Positions 42,840-53,771 of a DNA stretch of 64,000 nt are shown here, one piece after another (the first letter of the stretch is position 1; each line of letters begins with the position of its first letter). Source of the stretch: Candidatus Solibacter sp. (GTDB lineage Bacteria > Acidobacteriota > Terriglobia > Bryobacterales > Bryobacteraceae). Location: positions 54,902 to 118,901 of the forward strand of contig JANYAH010000053.1 in assembly GCA_025361425.1 (NCBI GenBank), in the 5' to 3' direction. The translations under genes were made by a program, and so were the position numbers. The notes beneath the pieces are model-generated. The model made no database searches. It was not told the origin of the DNA and saw only the letters and a program-made list of their open reading frames with translations.

Positions 42840-44230
42840 TGATCGTCATGAAGTTCGGCGGCACTTCCGTCGAGTCCGCCGCTGCCATTACGCGCGTGGC
42901 CGGTATCGTTCGCGCCCGCGAAGCGCGCCGCCCGGTCGTGGTCGTCTCCGCCATGGGAAAGACCACCAACCGGCTGCTGGAAATCGCCGGCGCCGCCATC
43001 GGGGGCAAGCGCGAGGAATACATCCGCTTACTTCACGACCTGCGCGACTATCACTCCCGCGAGGCGCGCCTCATCGTCCCGCTGAGCGACCGCGCCGATC
43101 TCGACCGCTTCCTGGACGAGCATTTCCAGGAACTCACGGAACTGGTCAAAGGGCTCGCCGTGCTCGGCGAACTCACACCTCGCTCCATCGACGCCATCTC
43201 CAGCTACGGCGAACGCCTCTCCAGCTACATCGTGACCCTCGGCTTTCGCCACTTCGGCATGCGGGCCAAGCACGTGGATTCGCGCGACGTGCTGATCACC
43301 GACAAACGCCACAACCAGGCGGCTCCGAATTTCCCGGAAACGTACGCGCGCCTGGCGAAGACCATTCCGCCCTTGGCCGCGCAAAGCGTGGTCGTGATGG
43401 GCGGCTTCATCGCCTCGACGGAAGGCGGCGTCACCACCACTCTGGGCCGCGGCGGTAGCGACTATACCGCGGCAATCGTGGGCGCGGGCATAGATGCCGA
43501 AGAGATCCAGATCTGGACCGATGTGGACGGCATGCTCACCGCCGACCCCACCATTCTGCCCGGCGGGCATCGCGTTAAATCCATCTCCTTCGCCGAAGCC
43601 GCCGAACTGGCCTACTTCGGCGCCAAGGTGCTGCACCCCGCCACCGTGGTCCCGGCGATTGAGAAGAACATTCCCGTGATGATTCTCAATTCGCGGCGTC
43701 CCGACGTGCCCGGCACGCGCATCACGGCCGAATCGGTGCATTGCGAAAACGTGGTCAAATCCATCGCGTGCAAGCGCAAGATCACCTCCGTCAACATTCA
43801 CTCCACGCGCATGTTGATGGCCCACGGCTTCCTGCACCGCATCTTCGAAATCTTCGACCGCTACGAAACCCCGGTCGACATGGTGGCCACCAGCGAAGTC
43901 AGCGTGTCGCTGACCATCGACAACACCCGCCACATCGATCTCATCCTGGGCGAACTCCGCCAGTTCGCCGAAGCCACCGTGGAACACGATGGGGTGATAG
44001 TCTGCCTGGTGGGCGAGAACATTCGCCACACGCCGGGGGTGGCGCGCCGCGTTTTCAATGCGCTCGACAATATCAATATCCGCATGATCAGCCAGGGTGC
44101 GTCGCTGCTCAATATCAGTTTCGTGGTGGCCGAAACCGACCTGCTGCGCACGGTGACCGCGCTCCACGAGGAGTTCTTCGCCACACTCGACCCCAACGTC
44201 TTCGAACGCAAAGAGGTAGCGCATGCGTAA
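42839..44230 (+). CDS. lysC: Aspartate kinase
   Basis: 463 residues. KFGGTSVES at the N-terminus, GRGGSDYTAAIVGAGIDAEE near residue 205 and TDVDGMLTADPTILP are the kinase blocks; two ACT regulatory domains follow at about 310-460 (TSVNIHSTRMLMAHGFLHRI, VCLVGENIRHTPGVARRVFN). It phosphorylates aspartate and would be feedback-inhibited by lysine through the ACT domains, in addition to riboswitch control. An alternative ATG lies three codons downstream (MKFGG). It overlaps dapB by eight bases. Confidence 0.95.
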   Translation: MIVMKFGGTSVESAAAITRVAGIVRAREARRPVVVVSAMGKTTNRLLEIAGAAIGGKREEYIRLLHDLRDYHSREARLIVPLSDRADLDRFLDEHFQELTELVKGLAVLGELTPRSIDAISSYGERLSSYIVTLGFRHFGMRAKHVDSRDVLITDKRHNQAAPNFPETYARLAKTIPPLAAQSVVVMGGFIASTEGGVTTTLGRGGSDYTAAIVGAGIDAEEIQIWTDVDGMLTADPTILPGGHRVKSISFAEAAELAYFGAKVLHPATVVPAIEKNIPVMILNSRRPDVPGTRITAESVHCENVVKSIACKRKITSVNIHSTRMLMAHGFLHRIFEIFDRYETPVDMVATSEVSVSLTIDNTRHIDLILGELRQFAEATVEHDGVIVCLVGENIRHTPGVARRVFNALDNINIRMISQGASLLNISFVVAETDLLRTVTALHEEFFATLDPNVFERKEVAHA

Positions 44231-44912
44231 TCTCGCCATCGTCGGCTATGGAAAAATGGGCAAGCTGATAGAACAGCTCGCCCCCGAGTACGGTTTTCAG
44301 GTCGCGCTCAAGCTCGACGAGTTCAACAATCCCGAGGGCGCCGGCCTCACCGCCGCGAACTTCCAAGGCGTGGACGTCGCAATTGAGTTCTCCATCCCCG
44401 CCGCGGTGCCGGGCAACGTGGAAGGTATCGCCGCGCTGGGCGTCCCGCTGGTGGTGGGCACCACCGGCTGGCTGGAACACATCGACCGGGTGAAGCGCAC
44501 AATTGAGGCGCACAATACGGGCCTGGTGTGGAGTCCCAATTTTTCCATCGGCGTGAATGTCTTCTTCCGCCTGGTGGCCGAAGCCGCGCGCCTGCTGGCC
44601 GCCGAGCCGGCCTACGGCGCATGGGCCTGGGAGATTCATCACGCAGCGAAGAAAGACGCGCCATCGGGTACACTACTGAAGCTGGTGGAAGAGATGAAAA
44701 AGGCAGGCTATGCGCGCAATATCGACGTGGGTTCCAATCGGGCCGGCACAATTCCCGGCACGCACGAGATAGGCTTCGATAGCGGGGCGGACACCATCAC
44801 GCTCCGTCACACGGCGCGCAGCCGCGAAGGCTTCGCCAGGGGCGCGCTGAAAGCCGCCCAATGGATTGCCGGCAAGAAAGGTTTTTACGAGTTCAGCGAG
44901 ATTGAGTTTTGA
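44223..44912 (+). CDS. dapB: 4-hydroxy-tetrahydrodipicolinate reductase
   Basis: 229 residues, slightly shorter than E. coli DapB (273). The nucleotide-binding start is IVGYGKMGKLI, where most homologs have GxxGxMG. The substrate motif EIHHAAKKDAPSGT is intact near residue 138, with the catalytic His-His and Lys. VVGTTGWLEHI and HTARSREGFARGAL are also typical. It reduces the DapA product with NAD(P)H. It overlaps lysC by eight bases; 57 bases follow before dapA, containing a dispersed repeat. Confidence 0.93.
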   Translation: MRNLAIVGYGKMGKLIEQLAPEYGFQVALKLDEFNNPEGAGLTAANFQGVDVAIEFSIPAAVPGNVEGIAALGVPLVVGTTGWLEHIDRVKRTIEAHNTGLVWSPNFSIGVNVFFRLVAEAARLLAAEPAYGAWAWEIHHAAKKDAPSGTLLKLVEEMKKAGYARNIDVGSNRAGTIPGTHEIGFDSGADTITLRHTARSREGFARGALKAAQWIAGKKGFYEFSEIEF

Positions 44913-44923
44913 ATTGGCGGCCG

Positions 44924-44942
44924 TCTGCGTTCATCGGCGGCC
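44924..44942 (+). repeat. 19-bp dispersed repeat, copy 2
   Basis: Identical to 30534-30552. Here it lies in the dapB-dapA spacer, flanked by a second GGCGGCC. Confidence 0.7.
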
Positions 44943-44969
44943 AATCATTTGTTGTTTAGGAGGTGGTAC

Positions 44970-45866
44970 ATGTTTACCGGATGCGGCACAGCCCTGGTCA
45001 CTCCATTCCGTCAGGATCTGTCCTTAGATGAAGCAACCCTGCGTGCGTTAGTCCGCCGTCAGATCGAGGCCGGCATCAATTTTTTGGTCCCCTGCGGCAC
45101 TACCGGCGAGAGCCCCACCCTGACCCGCGCCGAGCATCTGCGCGTGGTCGAGATCACGCTGGAAGAAGCCAAGGGCAAAGTCCCCGTGCTGGCCGGCGCC
45201 GGCGGCTACAACACCCAAGAGGTTATCGAACTGGCCGGCGAAATTGAAGCTTTGGGCGCCGACGGCATCCTCTCCGTCACTCCCTATTACAACAAGCCCA
45301 GCCAGGAAGGCCTCTACCAGCACTACCGCGCCATTGCCAGCGCCGTGCGCCTGCCCATCGTCGTGTACAGCGTGCAGGGACGCACCGGCGTCAACGTGGA
45401 GCCCAGCACGCTCGCGCGCCTCGCCAAAATCGACAACATCGTGGCCGTCAAGGAAGCCAGCGGCAACATCGGGCAGATGGCGACCGTGCTCAATGAAGTG
45501 CCCGGCGATTTCATTGTCCTCTCCGGCGACGACGCCATCACCATCCCGCTCGCCGCTCTCGGCGGACGCGGCGTGATCTCCGTCGCATCCAACGAAATCC
45601 CCGGCGAAATGACTGCCATCGCGCAGGCCTGCCTGCACAACGATTTCGCCGCCGCGCGCGCGATTCAGGCGAAATTCCTCCCCCTCATGAACATCAACTT
45701 CGTGGAATCCAACCCCATTCCGGTAAAAGCCGCGATGGCGCTGATGGGCCTGCTGGAACCCGTCTGGCGCCTCCCCATGGTGCCGCCCAGCGCGGCCAAC
45801 CTGGCCAAAATCGAAACCGTGTTGCAGTCCGCCGGACTGGTCAGTGGGGTTCCCGTTGCACGCTGA
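44970..45866 (+). CDS. dapA: 4-hydroxy-tetrahydrodipicolinate synthase
   Basis: 298 residues from the ATG at 44970, behind a strong AGGAGGT. Catalytic residues align with E. coli numbering: Tyr133, Arg138 and the Schiff-base Lys161 (AVKEASGN), with Thr44-Thr45 in CGTTGESPT and [14 protein letters not shown]. The usual YNVPGRT segment reads YSVQGRT here (Ser134, Gln136), an unusual change next to the active site. It condenses pyruvate with aspartate semialdehyde. The stop overlaps the dapD start by 23 bases. Confidence 0.95.
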   Translation: MFTGCGTALVTPFRQDLSLDEATLRALVRRQIEAGINFLVPCGTTGESPTLTRAEHLRVVEITLEEAKGKVPVLAGAGGYNTQEVIELAGEIEALGADGILSVTPYYNKPSQEGLYQHYRAIASAVRLPIVVYSVQGRTGVNVEPSTLARLAKIDNIVAVKEASGNIGQMATVLNEVPGDFIVLSGDDAITIPLAALGGRGVISVASNEIPGEMTAIAQACLHNDFAAARAIQAKFLPLMNINFVESNPIPVKAAMALMGLLEPVWRLPMVPPSAANLAKIETVLQSAGLVSGVPVAR

Positions 45867-46686
45867 AATCGAAAGCCTCTTCGACCACAAGCCCGCCGCT
45901 TATTCGGCGGCCGACCGCGAACTCTTCAGGCAATTCCTCGCCGCCCTCAACGCGGGCCGCATCCGCGCCGCCGCGCCGGACGCCACGGCGGCTGCCGGCT
46001 GGCGCGTGAACGCATGGGTGAAAAAGGGCATCCTGCTGGGCTTCCGCATGGGCGTCAATATCGATATGTCGGTGGGCACGCTGAGCTTTCGCGACAAGGA
46101 CACCTACGCCACCAAGCGCATCGCCGCGGAGAGCAACATCCGCATCGTCCCCGGCGGCAGCAGCGTCCGCGACGGCGTCTACCTGGGCCAGAACGTGACC
46201 TGCATGCCGCCCATGTACATCAACGTCGGCGCCTACGTGGATGACGGCACGATGGTGGATTCGCACGCGCTGGTGGGCAGTTGCGCGCAGGTGGGCAGAA
46301 ATTGCCACATCTCCGCCGCCAGCCAGATAGGCGGCGTGCTGGAACCCGTCGGCGCGCTGCCCGTCATCATTGAAGACGACGTCCTCATCGGCGGCAACTG
46401 CGGCGTCTACGAAGGCACCATCGTGAAGCGCCGCGCAGTGCTGGGGACCGGCACGATTCTCAATCGCTCCACGCCGCTCTACGACCTGGTCCGCAACACC
46501 ATCCACCGCGCCACCGATGACGCCCCGCTGGTGGTCCCCGAGGGCGCCGTCGTGATCGCCGGCGCGCGCGCCATCACCAATGGTCCCGGCAAGGAGTGGG
46601 GCATCTCCGTCTACACCCCGGTCATCGTGAAATACCGCGACGCGAAGACCGACACTCGCATCCAGCTGGAAGACCTACTAAGATAG
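45844..46686 (+). CDS. dapD: Tetrahydrodipicolinate N-succinyltransferase
   Basis: 280 residues, close to E. coli DapD (274). N-terminal helical part, then a left-handed beta-helix with [40 protein letters not shown] and [20 protein letters not shown]. It transfers succinyl from succinyl-CoA to tetrahydrodipicolinate, fixing the succinylase branch of diaminopimelate synthesis and supporting the dapE call. Start GTG 45844 overlaps dapA; TTG at 45856 (HAEIESLFD) is an alternative. It ends the lysine operon. No aminotransferase (dapC), dapF or lysA is in the window. Confidence 0.94.
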   Translation: MGFPLHAEIESLFDHKPAAYSAADRELFRQFLAALNAGRIRAAAPDATAAAGWRVNAWVKKGILLGFRMGVNIDMSVGTLSFRDKDTYATKRIAAESNIRIVPGGSSVRDGVYLGQNVTCMPPMYINVGAYVDDGTMVDSHALVGSCAQVGRNCHISAASQIGGVLEPVGALPVIIEDDVLIGGNCGVYEGTIVKRRAVLGTGTILNRSTPLYDLVRNTIHRATDDAPLVVPEGAVVIAGARAITNGPGKEWGISVYTPVIVKYRDAKTDTRIQLEDLLR

Positions 46687-46698
46687 ACATGCGCCCCG

Positions 46699-47073
46699 AT
46701 GTCTCGCATTCTGGTCGCTGACGACGACGCAGTACAACTCGACCTCCGCAAGCAGACCCTGGAAATCGCGGGCTATCAGGTGGAAATTGCCCTCACCGCG
46801 CGTCAGACGGTGCGCCGCCTCGAAAATGCGCCCGCGGATTTGGTAATCATGGATTTGCGCTTTCCCAACGAGCTGGGCGAGCCAGACGCGCGGGAGGGCA
46901 TGGCCCTCATCCGCCGCATACGCGATCTCGGCTGCCGCGCCCCGGTGATCGTGCTCTCCGGCTGGCCCGAAGGTCTGTACGGTCAACCCGAAGAGCAGTT
47001 GGTCTCGTGCATCCTGCTCAAGCCGGTAAGCACCTGCGAACTCCTCAACACCATCCGCGATCTTCTCACCTGA
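46699..47073 (+). CDS. Single-domain response regulator (CheY-like receiver)
   Basis: 124 residues, one receiver domain and no output domain. Acidic pocket Asp8-Asp10 (VADDDAV), phosphoacceptor Asp52 (VIMDLRFP), Ser near 90 (VIVLSGWP) and Lys near 108 (ILLKPVS) are all present. It would act by phosphorylation-dependent protein contacts. It starts 12 bases after dapD and could be in the same transcript, though a functional link with lysine synthesis is not evident. No kinase is adjacent. Confidence 0.92.
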   Translation: MSRILVADDDAVQLDLRKQTLEIAGYQVEIALTARQTVRRLENAPADLVIMDLRFPNELGEPDAREGMALIRRIRDLGCRAPVIVLSGWPEGLYGQPEEQLVSCILLKPVSTCELLNTIRDLLT

Positions 47074-47085
47074 TCCCCACTGCTG

Positions 47086-47730
47086 CTACTTGAGTGCGAT
47101 CTGCCCCAATTGCTCTGGCGCGGAGCGGCCGGGTGGGACTACATTCGTGGTGGAGGTTAGCCTGCGTGCCCGCGCGAAGTCCTCTTTGAGCTTGGCCGTG
47201 ATCTTGTCCGCCACATCCGTGCTGGCCCCGCGAAACTTCGCCCCCAGGCTCTCCTGCGTCGTCGCCCAGATCACGTCGCCTTCCTTGTTGACCAGGCGCA
47301 CCGCCGCCACCGCCTCGTGACGCCGCTCCGAGGAATGCTCGCTCTCGCTTTCGCCGATGCCGAAGCCCGCGTTCGCGCCCCGCGAGTTGCTGCTGGTGCG
47401 CCCGGTTCCAATATTCGTCCGCGCATTCAGACTGTCCGAGGAACTGTGCACGTCGGTGAACACCAGGTCTTCCGCCGCGCCTTTCAGTGTGGCATCGGCC
47501 CGCTCCTGGTTCTCCGTGAGCACGAAAAGCTTGCTACTCTCCAGGCTGCTCAACAAAATATCGCGCATCTGTGCCGCAGTCTCTCCACCTGTCAGGTGGT
47601 CCACGTACACACGCCGGATCTGCAACAACTGCTTCAACGAACTCTCTTCGATGGGGACCGTAGAAGGCGGATTATCCGACGCTACCGCGCACATCCCGAG
47701 ACTTGCTAGAAGAACCGGAAGCCACATCAT
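47086..47730 (-). CDS. Exported protein of unknown function (CsgG-like pattern)
   Basis: 214 residues with a signal peptide (MMWLPVLLASLGMCAVAS). The segment AQMRDILLSSLESSKLFVLT followed by ENQERADATLKGAAEDLVF resembles the alpha/beta pattern of CsgG-like or LPS-assembly-type periplasmic proteins, where a short-lived helix plus strand precedes a sheet. A Ser/Asn-rich low-complexity loop lies near 95-135. AVAAVRLVNKEGDVIWATTQ is a further strand pair. Function not known. It overlaps the preceding exported-protein gene by four bases, so the two form a pair. Confidence 0.75.
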   Translation of the reverse strand: MMWLPVLLASLGMCAVASDNPPSTVPIEESSLKQLLQIRRVYVDHLTGGETAAQMRDILLSSLESSKLFVLTENQERADATLKGAAEDLVFTDVHSSSDSLNARTNIGTGRTSSNSRGANAGFGIGESESEHSSERRHEAVAAVRLVNKEGDVIWATTQESLGAKFRGASTDVADKITAKLKEDFARARRLTSTTNVVPPGRSAPEQLGQIALK

Positions 47731-48188
47731 CCTTTTCCTGCCTTTCGTGCTTCGCTATCCTGATACTCGATCCGGCGGCCCGTTCGAGCTTCCAGACTTG
47801 CCAGTACGGAACGGATGTCTCCCTTTTCCACGCGGAAAACCAGTGCCTGCTGTTTGCCTTCTTGATCGACATAACCAATCGTCACAAAGTGCTTGCGCGA
47901 CTTGCTGAGCAACAGTAACGGCGAAATCAACACTGCGGCCGCATACCGTCGGCTCACATTCTGGCCGTATTCCACGGTATTGATCTTTTGGTAGGTGATG
48001 CCAAGGTCGGTATTGCCTAAATGAACAAGGAGAGTGTCAGCGCCGGTCAGGTCCAGGCGGAAATTCGTCTTCAGGCCGATACCGTTTACGGTACCTCCCA
48101 CGAACTGCGCCTTAATTCCCGGCTCAACCGCCGCTAACGGGAGCGCTAGGATGAAGCATCCCAGCGTTACCCAAAATTTGCAGAACAC
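47727..48188 (-). CDS. Small exported protein of unknown function
   Basis: 153 residues from a GTG start, with a signal peptide (MFCKFWVTLGCFILALPLAA). The mature part is beta-rich (IGLKTNFRLDLTGADTLLVH, ISPLLLLSKSRKHFVTIGYV, GKQQALVFRVEKGDIRSVLA) and ends in a charged helix. I do not recognise the family. The stop overlaps the next gene (ATGA), so the two are translated together, probably as partner periplasmic proteins. No clear ribosome site precedes the GTG. Confidence 0.7.
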   Translation of the reverse strand: MFCKFWVTLGCFILALPLAAVEPGIKAQFVGGTVNGIGLKTNFRLDLTGADTLLVHLGNTDLGITYQKINTVEYGQNVSRRYAAAVLISPLLLLSKSRKHFVTIGYVDQEGKQQALVFRVEKGDIRSVLASLEARTGRRIEYQDSEARKAGKG

Positions 48189-48301
48189 TGCTGGCTACGA
48201 CAATAGTAGCGTGACAATTCATCCTTTTCAACTTAAGTTATGCAGATTCTTCTGATTTCTTATGGGAATAGTTTTGTCCGCCCTGGACGGTGCCGAGAAA
48301 T

Positions 48302-48465
48302 TCAACAGCACTTCGCCCGTGCATATTTCGCGCGCAGCCGTTCTTCACTGAATCGCCGCCACTCCTTGCCGGAGTGGGTACGCCCGTGGGCCGTCAGATG
48401 CCGCTGGTAGGCGTTCTCATCCGCCAACTCACGGAGCAACGCCATCACCAGCCGAAACAGCCGCC

Positions 48466-48469
<4 letters not shown>
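48302..48469 (-). CDS. YbdD/YjiX-family small protein, partner of CstA
   Basis: 55 residues from a GTG that overlaps the cstA stop (GTGA). The pattern [40 protein letters not shown] and [12 protein letters not shown] matches the small YbdD/YjiX family (about 65 residues in E. coli), which almost always follows cstA or its paralogue and is thought to assist the transporter. The typical YxxYxxH segment appears as [13 protein letters not shown]. The protein ends in an unusual Cys-Cys. Read as a longer frame it would run antiparallel through cstA, which is rejected. Confidence 0.85.
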
Positions 48470-50535
<2,066 letters not shown>

Positions 50536-50752
50536 GCCCTAGAGTCTACTAAATTGCGGCGGCATAAGTCCCCCGCCAGACCCCCGCGCGCCGTCATATA
50601 ACCTTGCAACGCGCACTGCGTCCCTGGCCTGCGAATCGAGTTTAGCCAGCCTTCTTCATTTCGGCCAAAAGCTATTTAATGAGTTGTGAAGCGGCCGCTG
50701 GCAACGGCGCCGCCATGGTGGATTCTGGTGGGTTTTCGAAAGAACCGAATTC

Positions 50753-51985
50753 TCATTCTGGTACCGTGCCAGAACCTGGCGCAGTGGAGAGCGCTTCGTC
50801 CACGAACTTCCGAAACAAAGCGCCGCTCTCATAGCGGTCAAATATGGCAGCCCATTGCTTGGCCTCCAAGCGGTATTGCGGCTCAGACAGAAGCCTTTCG
50901 AGCGCGCCCAGGAGACGCTTTTCGTTGGCCTCCTCCACACGGACAGCAAGGCCCGCGCCGCTTTCCCCCAGAACGGCTGCCGAGAGTTGCTGGTCGGCGT
51001 TACTGGGTATGCCGAGGACCGGAGTTCCGGCTGCAATTGCCGGGTACACGCCGGTGCTGCCTCCATGGGACACCACGATATTGCATTTGGCGGCAGTCTC
51101 GGTGAGCGGAAGCAGATCGGTGACATACATTCCAGCGGTGGTGGCTGCCATGTCCCTGCTGGAAGTCGCAAGCACCACGGTGACGGAAAGCCTGGACAGG
51201 GCGCGGAGAAGCGCGGGAAGGACGCGCACGGCGCCGGAACTGCCCAGGGCAATGAGGGCCTTCGGCTTCGGATCGTCCTCCATGCGCTTCCACCAATCCG
51301 GTTTAGGTATAGGCAGAGCCCACTGGCATATTCCCATATAATGATGATTCTTCGGAAGACCGGATGTGGGCACGAACTCGGGGACGTCGGGGTAGAGTAC
51401 GTGGTCCGCCTCGGTGTACATCACGCGAAGATCCGGAGGAAGCGGAGGAATGCCAAACTCCTTCCTCACGCGGTTCATTTGACCCACGTGGATGGCGAAG
51501 GCCAGAGGTTCGGTCACCCGGTATAGAGGACCGAGGAGATACGGAGGCACAACGCGGGTGAGCGGAATGGATGGAATGATCGAACGCGGTTTGGCGTAAG
51601 GACTCCAGTACGCGTTCATGATGACCGCGCAGGACGCGCCTTCGAGGCGGGCGCTGATGGGCAGCGAAGGGCGCATATCGCCAATGACCAGGTCAGGCGC
51701 GATGCTGGCGATGAGCTCGCAATCCCGCTTCACGTAGTCCCGGATCACGTCCGGGGGGAACGGAGGAGACCCCTTGCCAATGTTTGCGAGAAACTGCTCG
51801 CCCGGCATGGTTTTTAGCTGGCCGACTACGAACGGCTTGTGCCGCAGATAAGGAGCATAACGGAACGGCGCATAGAAATAAATATCGTATTGAGCGGTAT
51901 CGAGGGAATCGGCAAGGACGAGCGGACGAACAAAATGCGCCATTGTGGCGCCTTCCGCTAGAAAGAGGATGCGTTTCCGGGGCAT
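50753..51985 (-). CDS. GT1-family (UGT-like) glycosyltransferase
   Basis: 410 residues, GT-B fold. The N-terminal domain starts RILFLAEGATMAHFVRPLVL, typical of macrolide/UDP-glycosyl transferases that bind the acceptor. The C-terminal nucleotide-sugar site is visible as ALIALGSSGAVRVLPALLRA, VTDLLPLTETAAKCNIVVSH, GGSTGVYPAIAAGTPVLGI and NADQQLSAAVLGESGAGLAV. It transfers a sugar to a small lipophilic acceptor. It stands alone, so the acceptor is unknown; hopanoid, carotenoid or antibiotic glycosylation would all fit. GC content and codon use are slightly less extreme than neighbours. Confidence 0.88.
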   Translation of the reverse strand: MPRKRILFLAEGATMAHFVRPLVLADSLDTAQYDIYFYAPFRYAPYLRHKPFVVGQLKTMPGEQFLANIGKGSPPFPPDVIRDYVKRDCELIASIAPDLVIGDMRPSLPISARLEGASCAVIMNAYWSPYAKPRSIIPSIPLTRVVPPYLLGPLYRVTEPLAFAIHVGQMNRVRKEFGIPPLPPDLRVMYTEADHVLYPDVPEFVPTSGLPKNHHYMGICQWALPIPKPDWWKRMEDDPKPKALIALGSSGAVRVLPALLRALSRLSVTVVLATSSRDMAATTAGMYVTDLLPLTETAAKCNIVVSHGGSTGVYPAIAAGTPVLGIPSNADQQLSAAVLGESGAGLAVRVEEANEKRLLGALERLLSEPQYRLEAKQWAAIFDRYESGALFRKFVDEALSTAPGSGTVPE

Positions 51986-52135
51986 GCAGGAAGTCAGGTC
52001 AACGTCGGTGAAACTCTATTGTACACAGTCGGAAGCGAGGTCAGACGGGAACGGGATTGAGGGGGATGAAGGATGAAGCAAAAGGAGGAAGCTTCAGTGA
52101 GCTATTGCATAATTCCACTGAGCTGCGGGGAGCGC

Positions 52136-52177
52136 TTACTTACGGTCGGGGCCAACTAGAGCCACGACCGTAAGTAA
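52136..52177. repeat. 13-bp perfect inverted repeat, 16-base loop
   Basis: TTACTTACGGTCG (52136-52148) and CGACCGTAAGTAA (52165-52177). It lies about 70 bases after the end of the PEP-CTERM gene. There is no T-run after it on the minus strand, so it is either an unusual terminator or a dispersed element. Confidence 0.7.
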
Positions 52178-52245
52178 ACGGCGTCCACGAAACACGAAAC
52201 TGCCTGGTTGAAGCGGAAATCCTACTCATGGATAGACGGACGGGA

Positions 52246-52950
52246 TTATGATCGCTTCAGTCTCTTCAAGCTAGCGAGGGCGAGCAACCCCCCACCGATC
52301 AGCGCCATACTTACAGGCTCGGGAACACCAACGTTGCCGTCAAACGAATACGTAGTGGTGAACGAGCCGGTGTTGTTCACTATATTCTCAATGGACAACG
52401 GAGTTTGCCCGGCGACCTGTGTGGAAAATAAACCATTCCAAGGGGAATTCGTGGACGTAGCGTCTTTGGCAAAACCACTCACTGCCAGCGTGATAGTGGT
52501 GCCGTTAACTCCCGGCGTCAGGACAAACGGCGAAGACGCGGAGACTGAGCAAGCTGGGCCCACTGAACTGAAAGAATTGGAACAGACTAGGTTAGAGACA
52601 CCCGGTCCGATCAGCCCGGCGTCGAAGGTGACGCCGGTGAACGCGATAAAACCTGTATTGCCACTGAAAGGGGCAAGATTGTTGACTGTGCCGTGCTCTC
52701 CAGGAGTGATCGCCCCAGGCGCGCCAGCAAAGGTGACATTCGTACCAATACCCGCTGCAATGCATCCGGTTCCGGAACCGGCTGGGGGAAGAAAAGTCAC
52801 CGTTGAAATAGTCACGGTCACGCCACCGCCATCACAATTTGCAAAACTCAGGTGGCCGATAACCGAAGCTGAAGCTGATGGGGCCAATGTTACCGAAGCT
52901 AACACGGCCAAGCTTAGTACAACCGATTTGAGTGTGTTCCGTCGTTTCAC
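52246..52950 (-). CDS. PEP-CTERM sorting-domain exported protein
   Basis: 234 residues: a signal peptide (SVVLSLAVLASVTLAPSASA), a beta-rich Ser/Gly/Thr body of ~180 residues with four scattered cysteines, and a textbook PEP-CTERM tail: VPEPVSMALIGGGLLALASL followed by basic KRLKRS. Such proteins are anchored then processed by an exosortase and usually reach the cell surface or extracellular matrix. No exosortase gene is in the window, so it must lie elsewhere. It is a single gene with AT-richer flanks. Confidence 0.92.
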   Translation of the reverse strand: MKRRNTLKSVVLSLAVLASVTLAPSASASVIGHLSFANCDGGGVTVTISTVTFLPPAGSGTGCIAAGIGTNVTFAGAPGAITPGEHGTVNNLAPFSGNTGFIAFTGVTFDAGLIGPGVSNLVCSNSFSSVGPACSVSASSPFVLTPGVNGTTITLAVSGFAKDATSTNSPWNGLFSTQVAGQTPLSIENIVNNTGSFTTTYSFDGNVGVPEPVSMALIGGGLLALASLKRLKRS

Positions 52951-53771
52951 TGCGTTCCTCCGTAGACTGAGCTACTATCTTTGTGACACGTTCGGGCTCC
53001 TATCTAAAGTTATGGGTGACCCTAGACTTACCTTAGGGAATCTAGATCAGCTTGTCAATGATGAATGCTATGCCGAGTGGCCCGATAGTACCGGTTCTCA
53101 CCACAGAATCGGTTTGATAGTACATTGCGCCTAGTAGTTGTTGAAAATACCAACCAATCAACTCAACTGGGCTAGTTTCACCAGTGAATCCGCCCGTATT
53201 TGTAGGGTGAATAAGTACTATTGCCAATTATGTGAAGAAACTAACAAACGCATTGTGGCCACCGCACCCCAACGGACGCTCCGGTAAAAAGGCAGAGTTT
53301 CGTAAGGTTGCTTTGCGGAATCAGCTGGGTAAAAAGGAATCGATTGCTTCAGAATGAGAATGAACAAATTACGCTCGCTGTCCACGCCGAAGAAGTCGGA
53401 GTTGTTTCGAACCGTTTAGAATCAGCCGAGTAGAGTATCTAATAGGTGATCGGTCATACAATTGCTGCGCATTATTAATTCCGTCCGTGTTTACGAGGTG
53501 CAACGGGTTCTCCATACCCAAGGCAAGTGTTGTAATCCATCTGCAAAAAGTTCGATAAATTACAGTAGTGGCGGCCGCCCACAGTTCAGCGCCGCGAATA
53601 GAATATTGAAAACCCCGCGCCGCGGCGAGCTGTCCCAATTCCGTAGGCCTAGGTCCGGAGGTTCGTTTCCCCACCCATGAGGGTGTTCAGGTCCGGAGGA
53701 CAGGAGTCGGCCCTGCTGTGGCGCTAGACTGGTTTTTGACCGAACGACCCTGCGTTTGCAGAGGAAGATAA
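52951..53771. other. Gene-free, less GC-rich stretch with direct repeats
   Basis: About 820 bases with no credible gene; composition is visibly more AT-rich than elsewhere. It should carry the leftward promoter of the PEP-CTERM gene and the rightward promoter of the acyltransferase gene. Two 11-bp direct repeats AGGTCCGGAGG lie at 53651-53661 and 53689-53699, 72-121 bases before the acyltransferase start, and could be regulator sites. A short minus-strand frame (53369-53674) has no protein-like features. Confidence 0.55.

Noticed and set aside
53369..53674. 101-codon minus-strand frame in the AT-richer spacer
   Set aside because: No ribosome site, no protein-like pattern, no neighbours in an operon.
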